A stretch of 64,000 bases of DNA, from positions 124,001 through 188,000 of the forward strand of contig NZ_SRUO01000008.1 of the NCBI RefSeq assembly GCF_004791025.1, read 5' to 3'. The position numbers and the translations under genes were made by a program. Under the pieces are notes generated by a model. The model had not been told where the DNA came from, made no database searches, and saw only the letters and a program-made list of their open reading frames with translations. This stretch comes from Mesorhizobium sp. M4B.F.Ca.ET.203.01.1.1 (GTDB lineage Bacteria > Pseudomonadota > Alphaproteobacteria > Rhizobiales > Rhizobiaceae). Positions 42,597-51,364 of the stretch are shown here, piece by piece; the first letter of the stretch is position 1; each line of letters starts with the position of its first letter.

Positions 42597-42986
42597 TCAA
42601 GCGAAAGGCGGCGCGCGCGGCTGGTTGGTGCTCGCCTGCCGGGCGGAGGTGGCGGCTGGAGCGGCCGCCGCCTGGATCGGCGAAACCTGGTCGACGAGGA
42701 GTGCAAGGGTCGCCGGCGCAAGCGCGCCATTGGCGCTGCCCAGGAACTTGACCGGCAGCGCCCGGCCGGCGCGGATTTCGAGCGCCTGCGTCTTGCCGGT
42801 GATGCGCAGCAGCGCGACCTGGTCGCCCTGCCGCGCCACGCTGATGCCGGCGCCGCCCGAAGCGGCAGCGCTGATCGCCTGTTGCTGGGCGAGACCGAGC
42901 AGCGACACCAGCAGCAGGGCCATCAGCCCCGAGCAGGCCGCCCTGATCGCCGACAGCGATGAGTTTGCGCGCGCGTACGCCATCAA
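42597..42986 (-). CDS. Hypothetical exported or membrane-anchored protein, 129 aa
   Basis: An N-terminal hydrophobic segment (about 15-38, LMALLLVSLLGLA) looks like a signal anchor. The rest is Ala-rich with a beta-like stretch (DQVALLRITGKTQALEIRAGRALPVKFLG). No family recognised. It is 115 bp upstream of the small membrane protein gene on the same strand. The 233 bp between its start and map show no well-supported gene. Confidence 0.45.
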   Translation of the reverse strand: MMAYARANSSLSAIRAACSGLMALLLVSLLGLAQQQAISAAASGGAGISVARQGDQVALLRITGKTQALEIRAGRALPVKFLGSANGALAPATLALLVDQVSPIQAAAAPAATSARQASTNQPRAPPFA

Positions 42987-43219
42987 GTCTCCAACTCTTC
43001 CCTTCGCCTACCCCGTCGAGCTGCAAAAGGAAAGCGCTGCGCCGACCCGGGCGCCGGACCAGGCGGCGGCTTGGACATCCTCCGTAGAGGCCAAATAGAG
43101 CGGGCTTAAGTCCGTCAGCGGCAGTTCGTCCTTGAACCTTGCGGCTTCCGGTGCCAAATCTGGGAAGATTTTCGCGACGGCTCGCATCAGGAGCCAACCC
43201 ACCCGGTAAACGGACGTAA

Positions 43220-44047
43220 ATGGTCACCTATCTCGACGCCGCCACGGCACCGCTCAGAAACACCGGCCAGATCCGCCTCTATGGCGAGGAAGGCTTTGCC
43301 GGCATGCGCAAGGCCTGCGAACTGACGGCACGTTGCCTCGACGAGCTGGTGCCGATGGTCGCGCCCGGCGTCACCACCGAGACGATCGACCGCTTCGTCT
43401 ACGAGTTCGGCATGGACCATGGCGCGCTGCCGGCGACGCTCAACTATCGCGGCTACACAAAATCGTCCTGCACCTCGATCAACCACGTCGTCTGCCACGG
43501 CATTCCCGACAACAAGCCGCTGAAGGATGGCGACATCGTCAACATCGACGTCACCTACATCCTCGACGGCTGGCACGGCGATTCCTCGCGCATGTACCCG
43601 GTGGGCACCATCAAGCGCGCCGCCGAGCGCCTGCTCGAGGTCACCCACGAGTGCCTGATGCGCGGCATCGCCGCGATCAGGCCCGGCGCCCGCACCGGCG
43701 CCATCGGCGCCGCCATCCAGACCTATGCCGAGGCAGAGCGCTGCTCGGTGGTGCGCGATTTCTGCGGCCACGGCGTCGGCCAGCTCTTCCACGACGCGCC
43801 CAACATCCTGCACTACGGCACTGCCACCGAGGGCGTCGAGATGCGGCCGGGCATGATCTTCACCGTCGAGCCGATGATCAACCTCGGCCGCCCGCATGTG
43901 AAGGTGCTGTCGGACGGCTGGACCGCGGTGACGCGCGACCGCTCGCTGTCGGCGCAGTACGAGCACACGATCGGCGTCACCGACACCGGCTGCGAGATCT
44001 TCACGCTCTCGCCGAAAAAACTCGATCGGCCTGGTTTACTGGCCTAG
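43220..44047 (+). CDS. map: Methionine aminopeptidase type I
   Basis: 275 aa. All five metal ligands of the type I enzyme are in place: two Asp in IVNIDVTYILDGWHGDSSRMY, His in CGHGVGQLFH, Glu in MIFTVEPMI and Glu in YEHTIGV. It removes the initiator Met from nascent proteins in the cytoplasm. radC follows after 31 bases on the same strand. Standard length for the family. Confidence 0.96.
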   Translation: MVTYLDAATAPLRNTGQIRLYGEEGFAGMRKACELTARCLDELVPMVAPGVTTETIDRFVYEFGMDHGALPATLNYRGYTKSSCTSINHVVCHGIPDNKPLKDGDIVNIDVTYILDGWHGDSSRMYPVGTIKRAAERLLEVTHECLMRGIAAIRPGARTGAIGAAIQTYAEAERCSVVRDFCGHGVGQLFHDAPNILHYGTATEGVEMRPGMIFTVEPMINLGRPHVKVLSDGWTAVTRDRSLSAQYEHTIGVTDTGCEIFTLSPKKLDRPGLLA

Positions 44048-44078
44048 TCTTCCCTCAATGCCTTCGGGGGGCGGGTTC

Positions 44079-44849
44079 ATGGGAAAAACCGGCGACGACG
44101 AGCGGGGATTTTTCTCCGAGCGGTGGATCGAACCGCCGGCCGGCAAAGCGGCGGCCGAAAAGAAGGCGACACCAGAACAGCCGCACTATCATGGCCATCG
44201 CGACCGTTTGCGCGAGCGTTTCACGGCCGCCGGTCCCGACGCCCTCCCCGACTACGAGCTTCTCGAACTGCTGCTCTTCCGGCTGATCCCGCGCGTCGAC
44301 ACCAAGCCGATCGCCAAGGCCTTGCTGGCCCGCTTCGGCACCTTCGCCGAAGTGCTCGGCGCGCCGGTTGCGCTGCTGCAGGAAGTCAAGGGCATCGGCC
44401 CTTCGGTGGCGGTCGACCTGAAGGTGATCGCCGCGGCGGCGCAGCGCATGGCGCGCGGCGAGGTGCGCGGCCGCGAAATCGTCGCGAACTGGACGCAGCT
44501 TCTCGACTATTGCCGGTCAGTCATGGCCTTCGAGAACCGCGAGCAGTTCCGCGTGCTCTTCCTCGACAAGAAGAACGGGCTGATTGCCGACGAGGTGCAG
44601 CAGGTCGGCACCGTCGACCACACGCCGGTCTATCCGCGCGAGGTGGTCAAGCGCGCGCTGGAACTCTCGGCCAGCGCCATCATCCTGGTTCATAACCACC
44701 CCTCCGGAGATCCGACGCCGTCGCGCGCGGACATCGAGATGACCAAGCAGATCATCGACACCGCCAAACCGCTCGGCATCGCCGTCCACGACCACCTCAT
44801 CATCGGCAGGAACGGCAACGCGAGCATGAAGGGGCTGCTGTTGATTTAA
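44079..44849 (+). CDS. radC: RadC family JAB/MPN domain protein
   Basis: 256 aa from the ATG at 44079, which has a GGGGGG-rich ribosome-binding site; an ATG at 44058 lacks one. An N-terminal helix-hairpin-helix region (LLEFLL-like, FAEVLGAPVALLQEVKGIGPSVAVDLK) is followed by the JAMM metal motif HNHPSGDPTPSRADIEMT. RadC's biochemical role is unsettled despite its DNA-repair name. Its last 204 bases are duplicated at 45443-45646. Confidence 0.93.
   Translation: MGKTGDDERGFFSERWIEPPAGKAAAEKKATPEQPHYHGHRDRLRERFTAAGPDALPDYELLELLLFRLIPRVDTKPIAKALLARFGTFAEVLGAPVALLQEVKGIGPSVAVDLKVIAAAAQRMARGEVRGREIVANWTQLLDYCRSVMAFENREQFRVLFLDKKNGLIADEVQQVGTVDHTPVYPREVVKRALELSASAIILVHNHPSGDPTPSRADIEMTKQIIDTAKPLGIAVHDHLIIGRNGNASMKGLLLI
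44646..44849 (+). repeat. radC 3'-end direct repeat, copy A (in intact gene)
   Basis: These 204 bases match 45443-45646 at all but about 14 positions; nearly all differences are third-codon silent changes, with one Asn/Lys replacement and TAA versus TGA. The copies are 797 bp apart. Confidence 0.92.
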
Positions 44850-45011
44850 GGCTGGAGGCCGGCATCAGCGCGCGCGTACAAGCCTATTGGCGCCCCCCCG
44901 AAACACTGCGCCCGAAATCAGCTGAAGGATTTTGAATTTGTCAAGCATGCTACGAGAGGACCGCTCACCATTGCGAATCACGGTCACTCGACGGCGAGAT
45001 GCATAAATATT

Positions 45012-45359
45012 TTAGGTACCACTAGATCTATCTTGCGATAAAATCATGCCATTAATAATTTCATATATTATCACCAATGGGTGCATAGTTAGATGATCGG
45101 AAGGAAAATCTTCTCTGTATATAGATTTCATACAAGTCGCGTACACCCCCAGAAGCTCGTATAAATCATCATCTTCAATAGAAGATCTAGGGAGACCTTT
45201 GCGAGTCCTGGCGGCACTATAACTATAAAGCTCTATCAGACCATTAATCGCGCTGGAGAGATATCTTCGATCGAGCGCCATTTCATTTCTGGAGGCTAGA
45301 GTATCCAGATGGCTCATTAAGGGCCTAAATAGCTCAGTGCCTTGATCGGGGGTATTCAT
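45012..45359 (-). CDS. AT-rich orphan protein, 115 aa, between radC repeats
   Basis: The ATG at 45359 follows GGTGGAAG. The coding DNA is strikingly AT-rich for this chromosome (about 45000-45360), so it was acquired. The translation is helical, acidic and coherent (YLSSAINGLIELYSYSAARTRKGLPRSSIEDDDLYELLGVYATCMKSIYRED in register), with no known motif or membrane segment. It is the only gene in the 0.6 kb between the radC 3' repeats. Confidence 0.6.
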   Translation of the reverse strand: MNTPDQGTELFRPLMSHLDTLASRNEMALDRRYLSSAINGLIELYSYSAARTRKGLPRSSIEDDDLYELLGVYATCMKSIYREDFPSDHLTMHPLVIIYEIINGMILSQDRSSGT

Positions 45360-45442
45360 TGCTTCCACCCATCCCACGGCTTTGGTCCCAATCCCAAACC
45401 TTGAAGCCAGCCCTCTGGGTAGTCAATACCGCCACAATCATT

Positions 45443-45646
45443 GTCAAGCGCGCGCTGGAGCTTTCGGCCAGCGCCATCATCCTGGTCCACAACCACCCCT
45501 CCGGCGATCCGACGCCGTCGCGCGCGGACATCGAGATGACCAAGCAGATCATCGACACCGCAAAGCCGCTCGGCATCGCCGTCCACGACCACCTCATCAT
45601 CGGCAGGAAAGGCAATGCGAGTATGAAGGGGTTGCTGCTGATCTGA
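45443..45646 (+). pseudogene. radC 3' fragment (direct repeat copy B)
   Basis: Encodes the C-terminal 67 residues of RadC in frame, from VKRALELSASAI through the JAMM motif to KGLLLI, with no upstream part of the gene. Silent divergence from copy A shows that it evolved as part of an intact radC rather than arising by recent local duplication. It is most simply the old 3' end displaced by an inserted element that carried its own radC end, or the reverse. Confidence 0.85.
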
Positions 45647-45776
45647 GCTCGGTGTCGATCTCCGCCCCGCGCCGGCGACATGGCTCGACGAAGGCACAAG
45701 TAGCAGGACAGCTCTTCGCCGCAACCTCGTTCCTTTCGCATTTGACGCATAGCGGACTCCTCGTCATGCTGGGGTG

Positions 45777-46553
45777 ATGACAAGGGGCGTGCTGTTGGAC
45801 CTTGCAGGCGTCATCTATGATGGCGGGACCGCCATACCGGGCGGCGTCGACGCTGTCGCTCGATTGCGCCGGGCTGGCCTTTCCATACGCTTCGTCAGCA
45901 ACACCACGCGCTCGTCGAAGCAACGGGTTCTCGACCATCTCGCGGCGATTGGCCTGATCGCGGCCAAGGCGGACGTCTTCACGCCGGCGCAGGCGGCGCG
46001 GGAATGGCTGCTTCGCAACGGCCGCGCGCCGTATCTGCTGGTCCACCCCGGTCTCGAGCCGGACTTTCACGAACTGCCAAGTCGCGACAAGCGCGCCGTC
46101 ATCATCGGCGATGCCGGCGAGACCTTGACCTATGCGGTGCTGAACGACGCCTTCCGCGAATTGACCGCGGGGGCCGAACTGCTGGCTCTCGCCACCAACC
46201 GGACATTTCGCGATGCCGATGGCGGGCTCAGCCTCGATGCGGGACCGTTCGTGGCGGCGCTGGAATTTGCCTCGCTGAAACGCGCCACCGTTCTCGGCAA
46301 GCCGTCACCGGCATTCTTTCTCTCGGCGCTGGCTTCGATGAACTGCCCGCCGGAACAGGCGATCATGGTCGGCGACGACGCCGAGGCCGACATAGCCGGC
46401 GCGCTCCGCGCCGGACTTTCGGGTGCCCTGCTGGTGCGCACCGGCAAATATCGCCGCGGCGACGAGAAGCGGTTCGATCCGCCGCCGACCGCAACCGTCG
46501 CCGATCTCGCGGCGGCGGCCGACTGGATCATCGCGCGCTCCGGCCCGGGCTGA
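45777..46553 (+). CDS. HAD-superfamily (IIA) phosphatase
   Basis: About 258 aa. Motif I is GVLLDLAGVIYDG (first Asp, with Ala between the two motif positions where Asp/Asn often stands: DLAG), motif II is FVSNTTRS, the Lys is in TVLGKPSP and motif III is MVGDDAEADIAGA. The C2 cap and length fit HAD-IIA proteins of the LHPP / TIGR01458 kind. The second motif I residue is Ala rather than Asp, so phosphatase activity may be altered. A GTG at 45774 precedes the ATG. Substrate unknown. Confidence 0.82.
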   Translation: MTRGVLLDLAGVIYDGGTAIPGGVDAVARLRRAGLSIRFVSNTTRSSKQRVLDHLAAIGLIAAKADVFTPAQAAREWLLRNGRAPYLLVHPGLEPDFHELPSRDKRAVIIGDAGETLTYAVLNDAFRELTAGAELLALATNRTFRDADGGLSLDAGPFVAALEFASLKRATVLGKPSPAFFLSALASMNCPPEQAIMVGDDAEADIAGALRAGLSGALLVRTGKYRRGDEKRFDPPPTATVADLAAAADWIIARSGPG

Positions 46554-46707
46554 AATCGAGGCTCCGCGACCGCGGGACTCGCAAGTTTGCCCACATATAT
46601 ATCCCACCCATAGTCGGCTCTGGAATTTCAACCGCAAATCACGCTATGATGATCTTGGCACTCGCCGGGACGGCTCCGCGCCCCCTCGATTGCCGGGAGG
46701 ACGGGAC

Positions 46708-47580
46708 ATGGCCATTGCGCTTGTACTCGTTTTGGTTGTTGTGGGCTCGGTGCTGTTTCACTTCCTGAGCCCATGGTGGTGGACGCCGATTGCCTCGAAC
46801 TGGGACTATATCGACCACACCATCATCATAACCTTCTGGATCACCGGCGTCGTCTTCGCCGCCGTGGTGCTTTTCATGGCCTATTGCGTGTTCCGCTTCC
46901 GTCACCGGGAGGGCAGCCGCGCCGCCTATGAACCGGAGAACAAGCGCCTCGAATGGTGGCTGACGGTCATCACCGGGGTCGGCGTCACCGCCCTTCTGGT
47001 GCCCGGCCTGTTCGTCTGGAGCCGCTTCGTCAATGTCCCGAGCGACGCGACCGAGGTCGAAGTCATCGGCCAGCAATGGCAATGGAGTTTCCGCTTGCCC
47101 GGCAAGGACGGCAAGCTCGGCACCTCGGACACCCGCGACATCACGGCTGAAAATCCGCTCGGCGTCATCCCAGGCGATCCCAACGGCCAGGACGATGTTG
47201 TGGTCGAGGCCGCCGATCTGCATCTGCCGATCGGCAAGCCGGTCAAGATGGTGCTGCGCTCGGTCGACGTGCTGCACGATTTCTACATACCGGAGTTCCG
47301 CGCCAAGATGGACATGATCCCGGGCTCGGTCACCTATTTCTGGTTCACGCCTACCAGGACCGGAACCTTCCAGGTCCTGTGCGCGGAACTCTGCGGCCAG
47401 GGCCACCCGCTGATGCACGGCGTGGTCATGGTCGACACCGAACAGGACTATCTGGCCTGGCTGGGCCAGCAGCAGACTTTCGCGCAACTGTCGGCGCCCC
47501 AGAAGACGGGCTCGGCCGACCAGGCGACGGCGTCTGGTCTGAACGTTGCGGCAAAGCTCGAAACTGTCGAGGCTCGCTGA
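46708..47580 (+). CDS. coxB: Cytochrome c oxidase subunit II
   Basis: 290 aa from the ATG at 46708 (GGGAGG upstream). Two N-terminal membrane helices (about 3-22 and 36-62; a third hydrophobic stretch near 82-100) lead to the cupredoxin domain with VIGQQWQWSF and the CuA site: His in VDVLHDFYIPEF, then CAELCGQGHPLM with two Cys, Glu, His and Met. It accepts electrons from cytochrome c at the periplasmic face. First gene of the operon II-I-III-III-IV, whose order resembles the alternative oxidase coxMNOP of Bradyrhizobium as I recall it. Confidence 0.93.
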   Translation: MAIALVLVLVVVGSVLFHFLSPWWWTPIASNWDYIDHTIIITFWITGVVFAAVVLFMAYCVFRFRHREGSRAAYEPENKRLEWWLTVITGVGVTALLVPGLFVWSRFVNVPSDATEVEVIGQQWQWSFRLPGKDGKLGTSDTRDITAENPLGVIPGDPNGQDDVVVEAADLHLPIGKPVKMVLRSVDVLHDFYIPEFRAKMDMIPGSVTYFWFTPTRTGTFQVLCAELCGQGHPLMHGVVMVDTEQDYLAWLGQQQTFAQLSAPQKTGSADQATASGLNVAAKLETVEAR

Positions 47581-47601
47581 ACAGGGCACGGAGGTGCCGC
47601 C

Positions 47602-49371
47602 ATGGTCGATATCACGCCTGCAGATGCCGTCCCGCCCGCCGAAGTCGCGGAAATGGAGCTCTACCATCCGCACAGTTGGTGGACGAAATACGTCTTCTCG
47701 CAGGACGCCAAGGTCATCGCCATCCAGTATTCGGCGACGGCAACGGCGATCGGCTTCGTCGCGCTCAGCCTGTCCTGGCTGATGCGGCTGCAGCTCGGCT
47801 TCCCTGGGACCTTCGACTTCATCACCCCCGAGGCCTATTACCAGTTCATCACCATGCACGGCATGATCATGGTGATCTACCTGCTCACTGCGCTCTTCCT
47901 CGGCGGCTTCGGCAACTACCTGATCCCGCTGATGGTCGGCGCGCGCGACATGGTCTTTCCCTATGTCAACATGCTGAGCTACTGGATCTACCTGCTCGCC
48001 GTGCTGGTTCTGGTGTCGAGCTTCTTTGCGCCCGGCGGACCGACCGGCGCCGGCTGGACGCTCTACCCGCCGCAGGCCATCATGACCGGCACGCCCGGCG
48101 GCCAGGACTGGGGCATCATCCTGATGCTCGCTTCCCTCATCCTGTTCATCATCGGCTTCACCATGGGCGGCCTGAACTATGTCGTGACGGTGCTGCAGGC
48201 GCGCACCCGCGGCATGACGATGATGCGCCTGCCGCTCACCGTCTGGGGCATCTTCACCGCCACCGTGATGGCGCTGCTCGCCTTTCCCGCGCTGTTCGTC
48301 GCCTGCGTCATGATGCTGCTCGACCGCGTGCTCGGCACCTCCTTCTTCATGCCGGCGATCGTCGAGATGGGTGAACAGTTGCAGCACAATGGCGGCAGCC
48401 CGATCCTGTTCCAGCATCTGTTCTGGTTCTTCGGTCACCCCGAGGTCTACATCGTCGCGCTGCCGGCCTTCGGCATCGTCTCCGACCTGATCAGCACCCA
48501 TGCGCGCAAGAACATCTTCGGCTATCGCATGATGGTCTGGGCCATCGTCGGCATCGGCGCGCTGAGCTTCGTGGTCTGGGCGCACCACATGTATGTCAGC
48601 GGCATGCATCCCTATTTCGGTTTCTTCTTCGCCACCACCACCCTGATCATCGCCATCCCGACCGCCATCAAGGTCTATAACTGGGTGCTGACGCTGTGGC
48701 GCGGCGACATCCATCTCACCATACCGATGCTGTTCGCGCTCGCCTTCATCGTCACCTTCGTCAATGGTGGGCTGACCGGCCTGTTCCTCGGCAACGTCGT
48801 CGTCGACGTGCCGCTGTCGGACACCATGTTCGTCGTCGCCCATTTCCACATGGTCATGGGCGTCGCCCCGATCCTGGTGATCCTCGGCGCGATCTACCAC
48901 TGGTATCCGAAAGTCACCGGCCGCATGCTCGACGAGACGCTCGGCCGGTTCCATTTCTGGGTGACCTTCCTTGGCGCCTATCTGATCTTCTTCCCCATGC
49001 ACTATCTCGGTCTGATCGGCATTCCACGGCGCTACGCGGAGCTGACCGACATGACGATCATGACGGAGTCGGCCCATCATCTGAATTCGTTCATATCGAT
49101 CATGGCCTTCATCGTCGGCTTCGCCCAGATGGTGTTCCTGTTCAACCTGATCTGGAGCATCCGCCATGGCCGCGAGGCCGGCGGCAATCCATGGCGGGCG
49201 ACGACGCTGGAATGGCAGACGCCGCAGACGCCGCCGGCTCACGGCAATTTTGGCAAGGACCTGCCGATCGTCTATCGCTGGGCTTATGACTACAGCGTGC
49301 CGGGCGCCAAGGAGGACTTCATTCCGCAGAACGTGCCGGGCAATTTCGGCCTCTCCAAGGAGCCGGCATGA
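47602..49371 (+). CDS. coxA: Cytochrome c oxidase subunit I
   Basis: 589 aa with about 12 membrane helices. The heme a ligand His is in FITMHGMIMVIY, CuB and cross-link residues are in WFFGHPEVYI (with the proton-gate Glu) and VWAHHMYVSG, and the heme a3 and heme a ligands are in VVAHFHMVMG. A ribosome-binding site (GGAGGTG) precedes the ATG. It is the catalytic subunit that reduces oxygen and pumps protons. It overlaps the next gene by four bases (ATGA). Confidence 0.95.
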   Translation: MVDITPADAVPPAEVAEMELYHPHSWWTKYVFSQDAKVIAIQYSATATAIGFVALSLSWLMRLQLGFPGTFDFITPEAYYQFITMHGMIMVIYLLTALFLGGFGNYLIPLMVGARDMVFPYVNMLSYWIYLLAVLVLVSSFFAPGGPTGAGWTLYPPQAIMTGTPGGQDWGIILMLASLILFIIGFTMGGLNYVVTVLQARTRGMTMMRLPLTVWGIFTATVMALLAFPALFVACVMMLLDRVLGTSFFMPAIVEMGEQLQHNGGSPILFQHLFWFFGHPEVYIVALPAFGIVSDLISTHARKNIFGYRMMVWAIVGIGALSFVVWAHHMYVSGMHPYFGFFFATTTLIIAIPTAIKVYNWVLTLWRGDIHLTIPMLFALAFIVTFVNGGLTGLFLGNVVVDVPLSDTMFVVAHFHMVMGVAPILVILGAIYHWYPKVTGRMLDETLGRFHFWVTFLGAYLIFFPMHYLGLIGIPRRYAELTDMTIMTESAHHLNSFISIMAFIVGFAQMVFLFNLIWSIRHGREAGGNPWRATTLEWQTPQTPPAHGNFGKDLPIVYRWAYDYSVPGAKEDFIPQNVPGNFGLSKEPA

Positions 49372-50072
49372 GCGTCATCCTGGTCTTCCTGGCTGTGATT
49401 GCCGGCTTTGCCGGCTGGTGGCTTTCGCACCAGCGGCTGACCGCCAAGCCGTGGCTGGAGCAAGGCCTGGCCGGCGATTTCGTCGGCCTCGACCGGTCGG
49501 CCTTGCCCACCGCCAAGATCGGGCTCGGTGTCTTCCTCGCCGTGGTCGGCTGCCTGTTCTCGCTGTTCACCAGCGCCTATTTCATGCGCATGGGCCTGTC
49601 GGACTGGCGGCCGCTGCCTTTGCCGCGCCTGCTCTGGCTGAACACCGGCGTGCTCGTGCTGAGCAGCATCGCGCTGCAATGCGCCGTGGTCGCCGCGCGC
49701 AAGGGCCAGATCGACAATGTCCGGCTCGGCCTTGCCACGGCCGGTTTCACTTCTTTCGCCTTCCTGATCGGACAGTTAATGGCGTGGCGGCAATTGACCG
49801 AGGACGGCTACCTGCTGGCTGCCAACCCGGCCAACAGCTTCTTCTATCTGATCACCGGAATGCATGGTCTGCACATACTGGGCGGCCTGATCGGTCTCGG
49901 CAGGACCAGCGTCGGCGCCTGGAACGGCGCGCGGCCTGAGCGGCTGCGCCTCGGCGTCGAACTCTGCGCCATGTACTGGCATTTCTTGCTTTTCGTCTGG
50001 CTCTGCATCTTCGCCCTTCTGGCCGGCTGGGCCGCCACATTCATCGACATTTGCCGTGGGCTGCTGACCTGA
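49368..50072 (+). CDS. Cytochrome c oxidase subunit III-like protein (first of two)
   Basis: 234 aa, about six to seven membrane helices. The helical core with FFYLITGMHGLHILGGLIGLG and the C-terminal YWHFLLFVWLCIFALLA matches the COX3 family. Two subunit-III-like genes in tandem is the layout I recall for coxO/coxP. It is coupled to subunit I by an ATGA overlap. Subunit III stabilises the enzyme during turnover. Confidence 0.85.
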   Translation: MSVILVFLAVIAGFAGWWLSHQRLTAKPWLEQGLAGDFVGLDRSALPTAKIGLGVFLAVVGCLFSLFTSAYFMRMGLSDWRPLPLPRLLWLNTGVLVLSSIALQCAVVAARKGQIDNVRLGLATAGFTSFAFLIGQLMAWRQLTEDGYLLAANPANSFFYLITGMHGLHILGGLIGLGRTSVGAWNGARPERLRLGVELCAMYWHFLLFVWLCIFALLAGWAATFIDICRGLLT

Positions 50073-50083
50073 GGAGGCAGGGT

Positions 50084-50806
50084 ATGTCCGAGACGACTCT
50101 GACGCATAGCGGCCAAACGGCCCCAAGGCCGGCCGGCTTGAAAGGCATTGCCGCCGACTGGGCCTCGGACCAGCGCGCGTTCAAGAACGTGTCCTGGGGC
50201 AAGGCCATGATGTGGATCTTCCTGCTCAGCGACACCTTCATCTTCGGCTGCTTCCTGCTCTCCTACATGACCGCGCGCATATCGACGCGCGTGCCGTGGC
50301 CGAACCCGAGCGAGGTCTTTGCGCTGCGCATCGGCGGCCAGGAGATCCCCCTGATCCTGATCGCCATCATGACCTTCGTGCTGATCTCGAGCAGCGGCAC
50401 CATGGCCATGGCGGTCAATTTCGGCTACCGCCACGACCGCCGCAAGACCGCGATCCTGATGCTTTTGACGGCGGCGCTCGGTGCGACCTTCGTCGGCATG
50501 CAGGCCTTCGAATGGACCAAGCTGATCAGCGAGGGCGTGCGGCCCTGGGGCAACCCATGGGGCGCCGCGCAGTTCGGTTCGTGTTTCTTCATGATCACCG
50601 GTTTCCACGGCACGCATGTGACCATCGGCGTGATCTTCCTGATCATCGTGGCGCACAAGGTCTGGCGTGGCGACTACGATGTCGGACGGCCCGGCTTCTT
50701 CACCAGCCGCAGGGGCCGCTACGAGAACGTTGAGATCATGGGCCTCTACTGGCACTTCGTCGACCTGGTCTGGGTCTTCATTTTCGCCTTCTTCTATCTT
50801 TGGTGA
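50084..50806 (+). CDS. Cytochrome c oxidase subunit III-like protein (second)
   Basis: 240 aa from the ATG at 50084 (GGAGGCAGGGT upstream). It has the COX3 signature FFMITGFHGTHVTIGVIFLI and C-terminal EIMGLYWHFVDLVWVFIFAFFYLW, with conserved Glu/His in helix positions typical of subunit III (FEWTK). It differs clearly from the preceding gene, so the two are not a recent duplication. Twelve bases separate it from the previous stop. Confidence 0.9.
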   Translation: MSETTLTHSGQTAPRPAGLKGIAADWASDQRAFKNVSWGKAMMWIFLLSDTFIFGCFLLSYMTARISTRVPWPNPSEVFALRIGGQEIPLILIAIMTFVLISSSGTMAMAVNFGYRHDRRKTAILMLLTAALGATFVGMQAFEWTKLISEGVRPWGNPWGAAQFGSCFFMITGFHGTHVTIGVIFLIIVAHKVWRGDYDVGRPGFFTSRRGRYENVEIMGLYWHFVDLVWVFIFAFFYLW

Positions 50807-50832
50807 GAGGCAGGCTTTGGTGAGAGGAAGCT

Positions 50833-51231
50833 ATGGCTGAAGCAACCGCAAACGGCCTCGGGCAACACGCACTGCACGGCGACCACGCGCATGATGCTGC
50901 GACGGTCGCCGTGGCCGAGGCGCATCAGGAACATCCGATCAAGCTCTATCTGGTGGTCTGGGTGTGGCTGTTCATCCTCAGCACCTGCTCCTACCTGGTC
51001 GACTATTTCGGTCTGCACGGCTATCTCAGATGGTCGTTGATCCTGATCTTCATGATGCTCAAGGCCGGGCTGATCGTCGCTGTCTTCATGCACATGGCCT
51101 GGGAAAGGCTGGCGCTGGCCTATGCGATCATCCTGCCGCCGATATTGGTGCTGGTGTTCACGATGATGATGGTCTTCGAGTCCGACTATACGCTCTTCAC
51201 CCGCATCACGTTTTTCGGTGCCGGACCCTGA
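50833..51231 (+). CDS. Cytochrome c oxidase subunit IV family protein
   Basis: 132 aa. A His/Ala-rich N-terminal tail (about 1-40) precedes three membrane helices (about 43-62, 70-92 and 97-120), the layout of prokaryotic subunit IV, with the characteristic MLKAGLIVAVFMHMAWER motif. Last gene of the oxidase operon. A small accessory subunit in the membrane. Confidence 0.88.
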   Translation: MAEATANGLGQHALHGDHAHDAATVAVAEAHQEHPIKLYLVVWVWLFILSTCSYLVDYFGLHGYLRWSLILIFMMLKAGLIVAVFMHMAWERLALAYAIILPPILVLVFTMMMVFESDYTLFTRITFFGAGP

Positions 51232-51364
51232 CGCTCAGCCAGAGTTGCTGGACGGCCGCCTCGCCTTGAAACAATGGATGGCTGAGCCATCTTTGTCGGC
51301 ATCGGAAACGGTGGGAGACCGCCGTCATTTCAATGCGTCACAACTCAAGATAAGAGGCGCCAAA

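Noticed and set aside
43008..43202. 64-aa minus-strand ORF upstream of map
   Set aside because: No family, no clear ribosome-binding site, and placed in the map promoter region; insufficient support.
46639..49242. 867-aa minus-strand ORF opposite the oxidase genes
   Set aside because: His/Asp/Glu-rich mirror of membrane-protein codons in coxB/coxA; no motif. A GC-rich antisense artefact.
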